From Streptomyces sp. HUAS YS2 (GTDB lineage Bacteria; Actinomycetota; Actinomycetes; Streptomycetales; Streptomycetaceae): 64,000 bases of DNA. A program made the position numbers and the translations under genes. Shown in pieces: positions 1 through 8,775 of the stretch; positions within the stretch are counted from its first letter, which is position 1; each line of letters begins with the position of its first letter. A model generated the notes under the pieces. That model saw only the letters and a program-made list of their open reading frames with translations, was not told the origin of the DNA and searched no databases. Where the stretch lies: the NCBI RefSeq assembly GCF_033343995.1, contig NZ_CP137573.1, positions 1,922,001 to 1,986,000 of the forward strand, written 5' to 3'.

Positions 1-1699
1 CCAGATTCGCCCGGAGGTTCGTGGCCAGCACGGCCAGCCCGTCGAACGTCTCCATCCGCTGCAGCAGATACGCGCTCTCCACGTTGGCGTACCGGTCGTG
101 CGCGTCCTTCACCTCGGACCGCTTTCCGAAGACTGCGTCCGCCTCGTCGAACAGCAGCACGCCGTTGACCCCCGCGGCCTCCGTGAAGATCCGTTCCAGG
201 TTCTTCTCCGTCTCGCCCACGTACTTGTCCACGACCGTCGCCAGGTCGACCGTGTAGAGGTCGAGCCCCAGCGCCCCGGCGATGACCTCCGCCGACATGG
301 TCTTGCCGGTCCCGGAATCCCCCGCGAACAGGGCCATCACCCCGCGCCCCCGCCCGCCGCCGGGCCGCATCGCCCAGTCCCCCAGCACCCGGTCCCGGTG
401 CCGTGCCCTCGCCGCGAGCTCGCGCAACTGCCCCCGCACCCCCGCCGGGAGCACCAGGTCGTCCCAGCCCACTCCCGGCTTGATCCGGCGGGCCAGTCGC
501 TCCAGGCCGGAGGTGTTCTGCGCCCGCGCACCGTGCAGCAGTTCCGCCTCGCCCACCGGTCGGCCGGCCAGCACCGCCTGCTGTCGGGCCGCCGAGGCCG
601 CGCGCCGCATCTGCTCCGGCGTGAGGACGAAGGCCGCCACCGCGTCTCCCGTCCCCCCTCCCAGGACCGACGACCACAACGCCGCCCGGGCCGCCGCGCC
701 CAGCCGCTCGACCTCCACCAGCAGAGGCGTACCGTCCGACCACTGCGGATCCCATCCCACCTGGCCCGCCATCAGCACCGGTACGGGCAGCCCCGCCAGG
801 GTCCGCAGCAGATCCGGCCGCTCCGCCAGGGCCTCCGCCGGGGCCGCGATCAGGCCCGCGCCCACGAGCGCCGCCTCGCGGCCCGCAGCCAGGACGAGTG
901 CCGCCGGGTCGGGACGGCGGGCCAGTCGTGCCAGGTCCAGGGCGAGCGCCGCGCGCCCCGCCCCGGCCAGGGCGTCCGCCGCCAGCTCCTGCGCCGTGCC
1001 GCCCGCGGGCTCGCGTATGTACACGGGCGAGATCGCCTGGGCCACGGCGTCGGCCAGCCGCTCCGGCAGGTCGCCGAGCGCGCCTTCCGGCAGGCCCGCC
1101 GCCCGCACCGGGCGCACCACGTCCACCAGTGCGGGGTCCCCGGCGTCGTCGCCGAGCAGATGGCTCGCGACCCGGTCCGGGACGCGCAACGACCGCCCGA
1201 GGAAAGCCCGTTCCTGCTCCTCCACGAGCAGCAGGCCGCGGTCCACCAGCGGCCCGCCGGCCGTCAGTCGAGCGCGTGCCGCCGCCGACACGGCGGCCAC
1301 CCCGCACAGGCCCAGGGCGAGACCGATGGTCGGGCGGCGGCGCGTCACGTCGTCGTTCAGGTACCCGTAGAGCTGCTCGAACCGCCGGTCGAGGTCCGGG
1401 GCAAGCGCGATGAGCAGCAGCTCGACATCGAGCGGCTCCAGGCCGAAGTCGCGCTGGAGCCGGTACAGCCGGGAGGACTCGGCCGCCTCCAGGGCGTCCA
1501 CGGCCTCCCGGTCGCCCCCGTCCACCGGGTCCGGCGGGGGCACCGTCGCCGGCTCGTCCAGGATACGCAGGACCGCGTCGTCGGACAGGTACAGGCCCCG
1601 AAAGGGGTCGTCCGCCTCCGGGTCCCCGGCCCGGCGCGCCAGCACGGCCCGGCGCACCCGCGCCTCGACGATCCCGAGCCGCCCGAGCAGATGGTCCAT
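1..1699 (-). CDS. AAA+ ATPase of an extracellular contractile injection system (3' end outside window)
   Basis: The minus strand stays open from an ATG at 1699 to the window edge (566 codons seen). A Walker A motif GDSGTGKT lies near residues 460-467 and a Walker B-like LLFDEADAVFGKR about 50 residues later, followed by an arginine-rich segment (DRYANVE) typical of classical AAA+ proteins. The first ~430 residues are an Ala/Leu/Arg-rich helical region as in the large ATPases of eCIS clusters (Pvc15-like), which are thought to act in assembly or remodelling of the phage-tail-like particle in the cytoplasm. The start overlaps the stop of the DUF4255 gene by one base (TGATG), so the two are translationally coupled. 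The C-terminal end of the ATPase domain is missing only because the window ends. Family is confident; the eCIS role rests on the neighbour. Confidence 0.85.
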   Translation of the reverse strand, partial: MDHLLGRLGIVEARVRRAVLARRAGDPEADDPFRGLYLSDDAVLRILDEPATVPPPDPVDGGDREAVDALEAAESSRLYRLQRDFGLEPLDVELLLIALAPDLDRRFEQLYGYLNDDVTRRRPTIGLALGLCGVAAVSAAARARLTAGGPLVDRGLLLVEEQERAFLGRSLRVPDRVASHLLGDDAGDPALVDVVRPVRAAGLPEGALGDLPERLADAVAQAISPVYIREPAGGTAQELAADALAGAGRAALALDLARLARRPDPAALVLAAGREAALVGAGLIAAPAEALAERPDLLRTLAGLPVPVLMAGQVGWDPQWSDGTPLLVEVERLGAAARAALWSSVLGGGTGDAVAAFVLTPEQMRRAASAARQQAVLAGRPVGEAELLHGARAQNTSGLERLARRIKPGVGWDDLVLPAGVRGQLRELAARARHRDRVLGDWAMRPGGGRGRGVMALFAGDSGTGKTMSAEVIAGALGLDLYTVDLATVVDKYVGETEKNLERIFTEAAGVNGVLLFDEADAVFGKRSEVKDAHDRYANVESAYLLQRMETFDGLAVLATNLRANL

Positions 1700-2373
1700 C
1701 AGGCCCCCGTCCGGTGACCCGGGCGGCGCACGCGCGGGCCACGCGGCCCCGGAACGGGCGCGGGCGCCGGAGGAACGGACGGCGCACGGACGTCGGACAG
1801 GTCCACCGCCAGCCCCTCCTCCACCGGCGGCCCGGCCGGGTACACCGGCGCCGTGGTCACCGGCGCGCTGACCACGACGTCGAGCGAGGGCTTCAGTTCT
1901 CCGCCCAGGGCGGACCACACGTCCGCAAAGGCCCGGTCCTCCGGTGGCGGCAGCGCGATCGAGACGGGGATCGGCAGGCCGGTCGACGTCAGCTCGGGAC
2001 CGAGCCGCCCGCCGGGCAGTGCGTCGTGCCTCAGGAAGCACGCCAACAGAGAGGAGAGGAGGCGGTGTTCGTCCTCCGGTCGCTGGGTCCACGCGCTGAT
2101 CAGGTACGAGAGTTTGAAGTAGCGCGGCGGCAGGGTCCGGGCCGTGACCCGGCCCTGCTCGTCGTAGATGTTCTGCCGGCCCCGCGAACGGCGCCGCAGG
2201 TCCTCGCGGATGTCGTACAGGTACAGATTCACCGTCGGGGTGTTGCGACGGGCCGCCCAGTCCCGGGTCGGCGCGTCGAAGACGACGTCGACGCCCGCAC
2301 CGTCCCCCAGCGCCTCCGCGCGCACCAACTCCCGCAGGGCCTCGTCCACTTCATGGATCACGGCGTCACCCAC
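1699..2373 (-). CDS. DUF4255 (Pvc16-type) eCIS protein
   Basis: A 224-residue protein with the family signature near the N-terminus: a helix IHEVDEALRELV, then DAPTRDWAARR, then NLYLYDIREDLRRR, followed by PPRYFKLSYLISAW and the EDEHRLLSSLL segment. DUF4255/Pvc16 proteins are encoded in eCIS operons and are thought to cap or terminate the sheath-tube assembly. The last ~70 residues are Pro/Val-rich and look disordered. The start is a GTG at 2373 preceded by AGGTGAGG; a GTG four codons downstream is an alternative. Only one base separates it from the upstream secreted-protein gene and it overlaps the ATPase gene, so all three look like one transcript. Confidence 0.85.
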   Translation of the reverse strand: MGDAVIHEVDEALRELVRAEALGDGAGVDVVFDAPTRDWAARRNTPTVNLYLYDIREDLRRRSRGRQNIYDEQGRVTARTLPPRYFKLSYLISAWTQRPEDEHRLLSSLLACFLRHDALPGGRLGPELTSTGLPIPVSIALPPPEDRAFADVWSALGGELKPSLDVVVSAPVTTAPVYPAGPPVEEGLAVDLSDVRAPSVPPAPAPVPGPRGPRVRRPGHRTGA

Positions 2374-2374
2374 C

Positions 2375-5300
2375 TCACCTGCGCCACTGGAAGTCGGACG
2401 GCTGCAGCACCCCGGGGACCACCAGGTACCCGGCCTTCACCTCACGGAAGAGCGGCGCCGGCACGCCCGCGTGGGCCGCCCGCAGCTCCCGCGGTCCCAG
2501 CGTGTCCTGGACGAGCACCGGCACCGGCGCCGAGAAGGTCCCGTCCGCGCGCACCACCACCGGTGCGGCCGCCACGGTCACGCCCTCGCTCCAGCGCAGC
2601 CGGACCGTGGCCCCGGGCGGGAAGGAGCTGCCGGTGGCCTGTGTCACCGAACCGGGCGGCCCCAGCTCCGGGTTGAGCACGAGCCGTGGCTCGCGCACGG
2701 TGAGAGCGGCGCTCGCCGTGTTGTTGGCGGGGTTGCCGTCCGAGCCGGTCGTCGCGACCGTCGCGGTGACGGCCCCGGTCAGCGCCCGGTCCGCCGCGAG
2801 CTCCAGCCGTACGGTCGTACGCGCCCCGGGGGCGAGGTTCGCGAGCCCGCAGCCGGCCGCGGCCAGGCAGGGCGGCCGGGTCGCCGACACGAGCCGCAGC
2901 CCGGGCGGCGTCACGACCTTCAGTGTCAGCCCGGTGGCCGTGACGGCGCCGCCGCCCAGGACGGTCACCTCGGCGGTGATCCGGCCGCCCGAGTACGCCG
3001 TGCGCGGCCCGGCGGTCACCGACACGGACGGGTCCGCCGAGCGCGCCGGAGGACGCTGCGGCCGCTTGTCGACGGTCAGCGGTGTCGAGGCGGAGTTGTT
3101 CGTCGGGTCGGAGTCGGCGCCGGGCGTGGTGACCGTACCGGCGATGGTCCCCCGCAGCGGCGCGTTCGCGGTCACCACCCGGGTGACGGTCACCGTGGCG
3201 CCGGGCGCGAGGTCCCCGAGCGCGCAGCCGGTGGCCGGGCAGGCGGGGGTGGCGGTGACGACGGTGAGTCCGGGTGCGAGCACGGGGGTCAGCAGCACCG
3301 ACCTGGCGGTGGCGTCGCCGAGGTTCCGTACCGTGTAGACGACGGTCGACGGGGCGCCGGTCGGCACCCGGGCCGGGGTCGCGGTGACAGTGACCGCCGG
3401 GTCGGGCAGCCGCGGGTCGACGACCGTGAGGTCCACCGCCGCGCGGTCGTTGTCGGGGTTCTCGTCGCGGGTGGTCGACTCGACCCGGCCCTCGATCGTT
3501 CCCGAGAAGGCGTTCTCGGCGGTGTAGACGAGGGTGATCTTCTTCTCCGCGCCGGCCGCGACGGTGCCGAGGGCGCAGCCGGCCGCCGGGCAGGGCGTGC
3601 CCGACACGAGCGTGAGCCCCGGTGGGACGGTCAGCCTGAGCACGGCGTTCTCGGCGGTCGCGGTGCCGGCGTTGCGGACGGTGAACTCCACGGTCGACCG
3701 CTCGTGGATCTCGACGACGGGCGGGGTGGCCGTGGCGGTGACCGCCAGGTCCGGGACCACGACGCGCACGACGAGCGACGTGCTGTTGTCCTGCGGCCGG
3801 TGGTCCGTCAGGCCGCCCTCCGCCGTCGCCTCGATCTTCTGCTCGCCCGGTGCGAGGCCCTTCACGCCGAGCGTGATGCGCGTCTGCGTCCCGGATCGCA
3901 GGACGCCCACCTCGCAGACCAGCTGCAGGGCGTCGGACGGATCGGCGGCACAGGCCCCGGCGGGGTCGCTCGGACCGACGGACTCCAGGCCGGGCGGCAG
4001 CTTCACCCGGACCCGGGTACGCGGGGAGTCGGCCACGCCCTGGTTCCGCACGACGAGCACGACGGTCCCGGTGTCGCCCAGCATCAGCGGCGAGTCGTCG
4101 GTCGTGAGCGACACGCGCAGGTCGGAGCTCGGCTTCCAGGTGGGCTCCTGCTGGCCGTTGGAGAGCTTGCCGGGCAGGGTCTCGCCACGGCCGTCCGCGG
4201 GATCGAGCACCCTGATCCGCCGGTCGCGCACGCCGTCCCAGCCGGACACCCGCACATCGACGGCGAGCCGGGTGCCGTCGGGTGACCAGGCCGGGTTGTC
4301 CGGCTCGTCGTAGGGCAGCTCCTCGCCGTCCGGCCCGGGCACCGTCAGGGGGCACTGGTTCCCGAACGGCAGGAGTGCGCGGCAGGCCGTGCCGTCGCCG
4401 TGCACGTCGAGGACCATGCGCGGGCCCTCGTAGCCGGAGGGCGGAGCCGCGAGCAGCCCGGGGCCGTCGACGGGCACAGCGGTCTGGCGGACGAAGGCGA
4501 TGCTGCCGACGCCGGGCCGGTAGGCGGGTCGTACGTCGACGACACGGCAGTCGGCTTCGCCGCACTGGGCCGCCGAGACGTCGAACTGCGCGCCGCCGCC
4601 ACTCCGGGCGGGCGCGGTCCAGATGTGCCGGTCGCGGGAGTCTCCTTCAGGCAGGGCGGAACCGTCGGAGGTACTGCTGCCGTCGCCCCCGGAGCTGCTC
4701 GCGCCGCCGCCGGGCGGGGTCCCGCCGTCGGAGGTGCCACCGCCGTCGCCCGGCACCGTCCCGCCGTCCCTCGTACGACCGCCGTCGTTCCGGGACGTGT
4801 CCGGGACCAGGCCGATCTCCCCCCAGCACACGCTCCACCTCGAGAAGGCGAGTGTGCCGCCGTCCGGCGACCAGGCCGGGTCGCGGTCGTCCGACAGACA
4901 CAGGTACCCGGGCTGCGAACGCCCCGGCACTGTGTGGAGCAGCCGCCCGTCCTGCGGTCCACGGGAGACGTCCACGACCGCGATCTCCGACCTGGGCTGC
5001 GGGTTGTCGGAGGAGGGCCGCGCCCGCCGTGCGAAGGCGAGCCTGGTGCCGTCCGGGGACCAGGCCGGCCGCTGCTGGTACTCGCCCTCGCCCATCCCCT
5101 CGTACCGCAGCGGCACCGCCCCGGCCAGTCCGAGCTCCTGGCCGATCAGGATCTGCTCGGTGTCCGGCGACTCCGGCTGCCCGGTGATCCGTACGAAGGC
5201 CATCCGCTGCCCGTCCGGCGCGTACGCGGGGCCGGTCAGGGCGCTCTCCTCGCCCTGCGCGGCCCGCAGTTCGAGCCGTTCCAGCGGTACGGCAGCCCGC

Positions 5301-6409
5301 TGGCGCTCGATGTCGAACTCCTCCGGGTCCTTCCCGGACACCATGACGACGGGGCCGCCGCCGGCCGGGGTGTACCAGCCGACGCTCTCGGTCTCGTACA
5401 GCACCACCGCCTCCGGGTCGAAGAGCGGCGTGCCCTTGCAGTCGCACGGCTGGGCCGGGTCGACGAGGTACGGCTCGTCGTTGAGGAACACGATCTTCCC
5501 GCCGTCCGGCGACCAGGCGGCGGCGTGCCGTGCCGACGAGGCGTACGCCTCCCCGACCGCGAGCTGCTGCTCCGGTACCGCGCCCCGGCCGGCGGCCGGT
5601 ACCACGACCAGCGCCTGCCGACGGCGGTCGACGATCCGGGTGATGTACGCGATGCGGTCCCCGCCGCCCTGGTGCGCGGGCTCCCAGACGGGCTTGGCCG
5701 CGGGGCTCTCCCCGTACGAGACCGGCACCTCTGCGCCGCCGGCGGCCACGGTCGTCCGGTAGGCCCGCTCGTCCCGCGTGAAGACGAACTCCGTACCGTC
5801 CGGGGACCAGTCGGCCCAGTCCGCGTCCTCGACGGCTTCGCGCAGCCCGGTGCCGTCCGTACGGACGACCCAGACGGAGGGCTCCGACTCTCCCTCGCCG
5901 GACCGGCCGCGGGAGGCGTCGCAGCGGTCCCGGGACGAGTAGCTGCCGTCCCCGCCGTCGTTCTCCCAGGACACGAAGGCGATCCACTGCCGGTCGGGGG
6001 AGAGCACGGGATCGGCGATCCGCACCCCCTGGCGCGCGAGGACGAGCGTGACGGGTCCGTCCCCGGTGCGCCGGAACAGGCCCTCCCCGGTGCCGTCGCG
6101 GTCGCTGACCCACACCAGGTCGTCGCCGCGCGCCGAGGCCTGGCAGTCGTTGCCCGCCGTGCCGGCCGGCAGCAGCGGGGTGAGGGCGCCGCGCGGTCCG
6201 ACCGTGGCCACGCTGCGGTGCGGGCCGTCGCCTACGTACGCGATCCGGCCCGGGTCGGGTGCGGGCTCGTCGGCCGCGGCGCGCGCGGGCGGCGGTTCGG
6301 CGGCCGTGACCGCAGGACCCACCGCCGGCACCGTGCCCACCAGCACCATGGCGAGCAGCAGACCGAGCCCTCGCCGACCTCGCATGAAGCCGAAGCCACT
6401 TCGTCGCAC
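2375..6409 (-). CDS. Large secreted protein: TolB/PD40-like propeller plus DUF11/CARDB repeats
   Basis: 1344 residues. A signal peptide (twin-Arg-containing n-region, hydrophobic LGLLLAMVLVGTVPAV core, Ala-rich cleavage region near 35-45) points to export. Residues ~50-785 carry repeated WSPDGT/YAPDG signatures of PD40 (TolB-like) beta-propeller blades, interrupted near 570-620 by a Gly/Ser/Thr/Asp linker. Residues ~785-1240 hold four DUF11/CARDB Ig-like repeats, each with PPGL and a NN/DN-containing end strand; all have a Cys pair in one loop. A final ~100-residue Ig-like domain ends in PSDFQWRR. The GTG at 6409 begins the frame; an ATG eight codons in would give a more usual signal peptide, and neither has a good Shine-Dalgarno. 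Being directly upstream of the DUF4255 and ATPase genes it is probably eCIS-linked; its job is unknown. Confidence 0.8.
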   Translation of the reverse strand: MRRSGFGFMRGRRGLGLLLAMVLVGTVPAVGPAVTAAEPPPARAAADEPAPDPGRIAYVGDGPHRSVATVGPRGALTPLLPAGTAGNDCQASARGDDLVWVSDRDGTGEGLFRRTGDGPVTLVLARQGVRIADPVLSPDRQWIAFVSWENDGGDGSYSSRDRCDASRGRSGEGESEPSVWVVRTDGTGLREAVEDADWADWSPDGTEFVFTRDERAYRTTVAAGGAEVPVSYGESPAAKPVWEPAHQGGGDRIAYITRIVDRRRQALVVVPAAGRGAVPEQQLAVGEAYASSARHAAAWSPDGGKIVFLNDEPYLVDPAQPCDCKGTPLFDPEAVVLYETESVGWYTPAGGGPVVMVSGKDPEEFDIERQRAAVPLERLELRAAQGEESALTGPAYAPDGQRMAFVRITGQPESPDTEQILIGQELGLAGAVPLRYEGMGEGEYQQRPAWSPDGTRLAFARRARPSSDNPQPRSEIAVVDVSRGPQDGRLLHTVPGRSQPGYLCLSDDRDPAWSPDGGTLAFSRWSVCWGEIGLVPDTSRNDGGRTRDGGTVPGDGGGTSDGGTPPGGGASSSGGDGSSTSDGSALPEGDSRDRHIWTAPARSGGGAQFDVSAAQCGEADCRVVDVRPAYRPGVGSIAFVRQTAVPVDGPGLLAAPPSGYEGPRMVLDVHGDGTACRALLPFGNQCPLTVPGPDGEELPYDEPDNPAWSPDGTRLAVDVRVSGWDGVRDRRIRVLDPADGRGETLPGKLSNGQQEPTWKPSSDLRVSLTTDDSPLMLGDTGTVVLVVRNQGVADSPRTRVRVKLPPGLESVGPSDPAGACAADPSDALQLVCEVGVLRSGTQTRITLGVKGLAPGEQKIEATAEGGLTDHRPQDNSTSLVVRVVVPDLAVTATATPPVVEIHERSTVEFTVRNAGTATAENAVLRLTVPPGLTLVSGTPCPAAGCALGTVAAGAEKKITLVYTAENAFSGTIEGRVESTTRDENPDNDRAAVDLTVVDPRLPDPAVTVTATPARVPTGAPSTVVYTVRNLGDATARSVLLTPVLAPGLTVVTATPACPATGCALGDLAPGATVTVTRVVTANAPLRGTIAGTVTTPGADSDPTNNSASTPLTVDKRPQRPPARSADPSVSVTAGPRTAYSGGRITAEVTVLGGGAVTATGLTLKVVTPPGLRLVSATRPPCLAAAGCGLANLAPGARTTVRLELAADRALTGAVTATVATTGSDGNPANNTASAALTVREPRLVLNPELGPPGSVTQATGSSFPPGATVRLRWSEGVTVAAAPVVVRADGTFSAPVPVLVQDTLGPRELRAAHAGVPAPLFREVKAGYLVVPGVLQPSDFQWRR

Positions 6410-6534
6410 GCGCGTCCGCCGGACGGTTCCCCCGCGCGCTCCGGGGACGCCCCGGGGCGGTGCCGACGGCGTCCGGACAGCCCTCCTCAGGGAAACCCTG
6501 TCGCCTGCCGCACCGCACGAACAGCCGGGCGAGG

Positions 6535-6562
6535 GGCAGCGGTGGGGGTAGCCACCGCTGCC
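6535..6562 (-). terminator. Hairpin downstream of the LuxR regulator
   Basis: Perfect 11-bp inverted repeat GGCAGCGGTGG / CCACCGCTGCC with a 6-nt loop, lying 25 bases past the stop of the minus-strand regulator and upstream of the large secreted-protein gene. No clear T-run follows, as is usual in Streptomyces. Confidence 0.55.
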
Positions 6563-6586
6563 CTAAGAGGCAGCCGCCGGCTTCGC

Positions 6587-7234
6587 TCAGATGAAGCCCT
6601 GCCGCATCGCGTACGCGACGGCGTGCGAGCGGTTGCGCAGCTGCAGCCGTGTCGTCACGTCGTGCAGGATGTTCTTGACCGTGCGCTCCGAGAACGCCAG
6701 CGCCCGCGCGATCTCCGCGGTGTCGCTGCCCTCCGCGACCAGCCGCAGGACGTCGATCTCCCGCGGCGCGAGCCCGGTGAACGCGAGTCCGCGCGGATCG
6801 AGCACCTGCCGCTGCAGTCGGCCCACCTGATCCAGCAGTCGCCCCAGCAGGTCGGCGGGAACACTGCCCTCGCCGCGCGCGGCCGCCGTGATGACCTGCA
6901 CCAGCCGCTCCGTCGAGGCCTCACCGCGCCGGACGACACCCACCACCCCGCATTCGACGGCGGCGACGAGCCCGGTGTCGTCGATCTCCGTGGCCACCAG
7001 CACGATGCGGCTGTCACCGGCCCGCTGGAAGCGGCGCAGCGTCTGCAGCTCTCCCTCGCCGACCCGGTCCACGGACACCACGGCCACGTGGGGCACGTCG
7101 TCCTCCTCCTCACCCAGCAGCTGGAGTTCGGGACAGTTCCTCAGTTGCCCCGCCAGCCCCGCCCGCGAGATCGGGTCCTGGGCGGTCAACCGCACCCGGA
7201 TCCGCTCCGCACCGCACTCTCCCTGGTAACGCAT
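6587..7234 (-). CDS. Orphan LuxR-family response regulator next to eCIS genes
   Basis: 215 residues. The C-terminal ~65 residues are a LuxR/GerE helix-turn-helix: LAPREIDVLRLVAEGSDTAEIA, then SERTVKNILHDVTTRLQLRNR. The N-terminal half has a receiver-like fold but is degenerate: one Asp in TAQDPISR, an Asp in VVSVDRVGEG at about the phospho-acceptor place, and Arg instead of the conserved Lys in GVVGVVRRGE. It may therefore be phosphorylation-independent. The ATG at 7234 has AGGGGG eight bases upstream and is preferred over the GTG at 7243, which has none. It is transcribed toward the eCIS-linked secreted protein, divergent from the membrane protein at 7433, and could control both. Confidence 0.8.
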   Translation of the reverse strand: MRYQGECGAERIRVRLTAQDPISRAGLAGQLRNCPELQLLGEEEDDVPHVAVVSVDRVGEGELQTLRRFQRAGDSRIVLVATEIDDTGLVAAVECGVVGVVRRGEASTERLVQVITAAARGEGSVPADLLGRLLDQVGRLQRQVLDPRGLAFTGLAPREIDVLRLVAEGSDTAEIARALAFSERTVKNILHDVTTRLQLRNRSHAVAYAMRQGFI

Positions 7235-7420
7235 CGTGTACACCCCCTGCTCGGCGCCCCCACGCCCTGTGAGAGCCCCGCATTCCGTACGTGGTCCGCC
7301 TCACCGTGGGCCCAGTGAACACCCGGGCAGTCAGCAGGCACTCCACGCGGACTCAACGGGCAACGCAGCGTGCCCCCGGGTGTGTCCGTATGGGAGCGGT
7401 GGCCCTCCGGCCCGGCTTCC

Positions 7421-7432
7421 TACTGTCCTCAC
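7421..7432 (+). promoter_or_regulatory. Putative -10 of a leaderless promoter for the gene at 7433
   Basis: TACTGT at 7421-7426 is followed by six bases and then the ATG. This is the spacing of a -10 box to +1, so transcription probably starts at the A of the start codon. No Shine-Dalgarno is visible and no good -35 was found. Confidence 0.5.
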
Positions 7433-8743
7433 ATGACCACTTCCGCTCATCTGGACGCCGCCCCTGTCTCGGTGCTGCCCGGCGAGGAGGCCCGGATCCC
7501 GCTCGAGGTACGCAACAGCGGGAACGTCGTCGAGGCCTACGCCTTCGAGGTGCTGGGGCCGGGCGCGCAGTGGATGGTGGTCGAGCCCGCGACGCTGTCC
7601 CTGTACCCGGACACGGCCGGCCAGGTGGAACTGGTGGTCCGGCCGCCCCGGGACTCGACCGTCCCACCGGGTGAACTCACCTACGGCGTGCGGGTGTTGC
7701 CGCAGGAACAGGGCCAGTACGCCACGGTTCCCGAGGGCGTCCTGCACATCCGCCCGTACGCCGACCTCACCGCGGAACTGACCCCGCGGCTGGGCCAGGG
7801 CCGCACCGGCGCCCGCTTCCAGGTGGCTCTGGACAACCGCGGCAACTACCCGTTGTCCGTCGCCCTTTCGGGCAAGGACCAGAGCGACCTGCTGAAATTC
7901 GGGCTGCCCGACGAGCCCACGGTGGTGGAGCCGGGGCGGGCGGCGTTCGTGAAGCTGCCCGTCGGGCCGAAGCGGTGGATGTGGCGCGGTGTTGCCGTGC
8001 CGCACGTCTTCCAGATCACCGCGGCTCCGTCCGCCGGCCCCGACGGCGCGCCGGAGGTGCCCCCGGCGCAGCTCGACGGCAGCCTGCTGCAGCGTCCGAT
8101 CGTCTCGGCGGGCCTGCTGAAGCTGCTGCTCCTGCTGCTGGTGCTGCTGGGCGTGCTGGCGGGCCTGTGGTTCGGGCTGCTGCGTCCGGTCGTCCGCAGT
8201 GCGGCCAAGGAGGCTGTGAAGGGCCCGGTCGCGGCGGCGGAGTCCAAGGCCGCCGACGCGAAGAAGGCCGCCGACGAGGCCAAGGACGCCGCGTCGGGGG
8301 GCTCCGGCGACGACAAGCCCGGATCGGACGGCAGCGCGAGTCCGGGGCCGTCGCCCTCGGCGACGCCGGGCACGGGTCCGGCCCCGCTCCCGGGGGCGGC
8401 CCTGTTCTCCCACCGGCTGACCGCCTCCGCCCCGGCGAACGGCACGGACTCGGCCACCTACAAGGTCCCGGACGGCAAGGTGCTGCGGCTGACGGACCTG
8501 GTCCTGGAGAACCCGCAGGGCGACGCGGGTACCGTCACGATCTCGGTGGGTGGCAAGCCCCTGCTCGCGCCCGCTCTGGAGAACTTCCGCGAGCAGGACT
8601 TCCACTGGGCGTCGGCGATCCTGGCGGGACCGAAGCAGGAGATCACGGTGACGATCTCCTGCCGCACGGTCGGCCGGCCGCCAGCCGGCCCGGCCCCGAC
8701 CCGCTGCAATTCGGCCGCTCTCTTCAGCGGCACGCTCGAGTAG
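7433..8743 (+). CDS. Membrane-anchored protein with Ig-like N-terminal region, eCIS-associated (often annotated hydrolytic protein)
   Basis: 436 residues. The N-terminal ~215 residues look like two Ig-like domains, with phrases such as IPLEVRNSGNVVEAYAFEV and FQVALDNRGNYPLSVAL (COG1470-like). A Leu-rich transmembrane helix follows near 225-245 (LLKLLLLLLVLLGVLAGLWF), then a Lys/Ala/Asp helical stretch of ~30 residues that could be coiled coil, a Pro/Ser/Gly linker, and a C-terminal ~110-residue beta domain with two Cys. The topology would put the Ig-like half in the cytoplasm and the small beta domain outside. Despite the usual annotation I see no catalytic motif. Its position beside eCIS genes makes it a candidate membrane partner of the particle; that is inference. 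Confidence 0.75.
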   Translation: MTTSAHLDAAPVSVLPGEEARIPLEVRNSGNVVEAYAFEVLGPGAQWMVVEPATLSLYPDTAGQVELVVRPPRDSTVPPGELTYGVRVLPQEQGQYATVPEGVLHIRPYADLTAELTPRLGQGRTGARFQVALDNRGNYPLSVALSGKDQSDLLKFGLPDEPTVVEPGRAAFVKLPVGPKRWMWRGVAVPHVFQITAAPSAGPDGAPEVPPAQLDGSLLQRPIVSAGLLKLLLLLLVLLGVLAGLWFGLLRPVVRSAAKEAVKGPVAAAESKAADAKKAADEAKDAASGGSGDDKPGSDGSASPGPSPSATPGTGPAPLPGAALFSHRLTASAPANGTDSATYKVPDGKVLRLTDLVLENPQGDAGTVTISVGGKPLLAPALENFREQDFHWASAILAGPKQEITVTISCRTVGRPPAGPAPTRCNSAALFSGTLE

Positions 8744-8750
8744 CCCCTGG

Positions 8751-8775
8751 GCCGCCCTCCCGGCCCGGGGGCGGC
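8751..8775. terminator. Hairpin between convergent genes
   Basis: GCCGCCC / GGGCGGC, a 7-bp stem with an 11-nt GC-rich loop, lies exactly between the stop of the membrane protein and the stop of msrB, which converge here. Confidence 0.45.
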
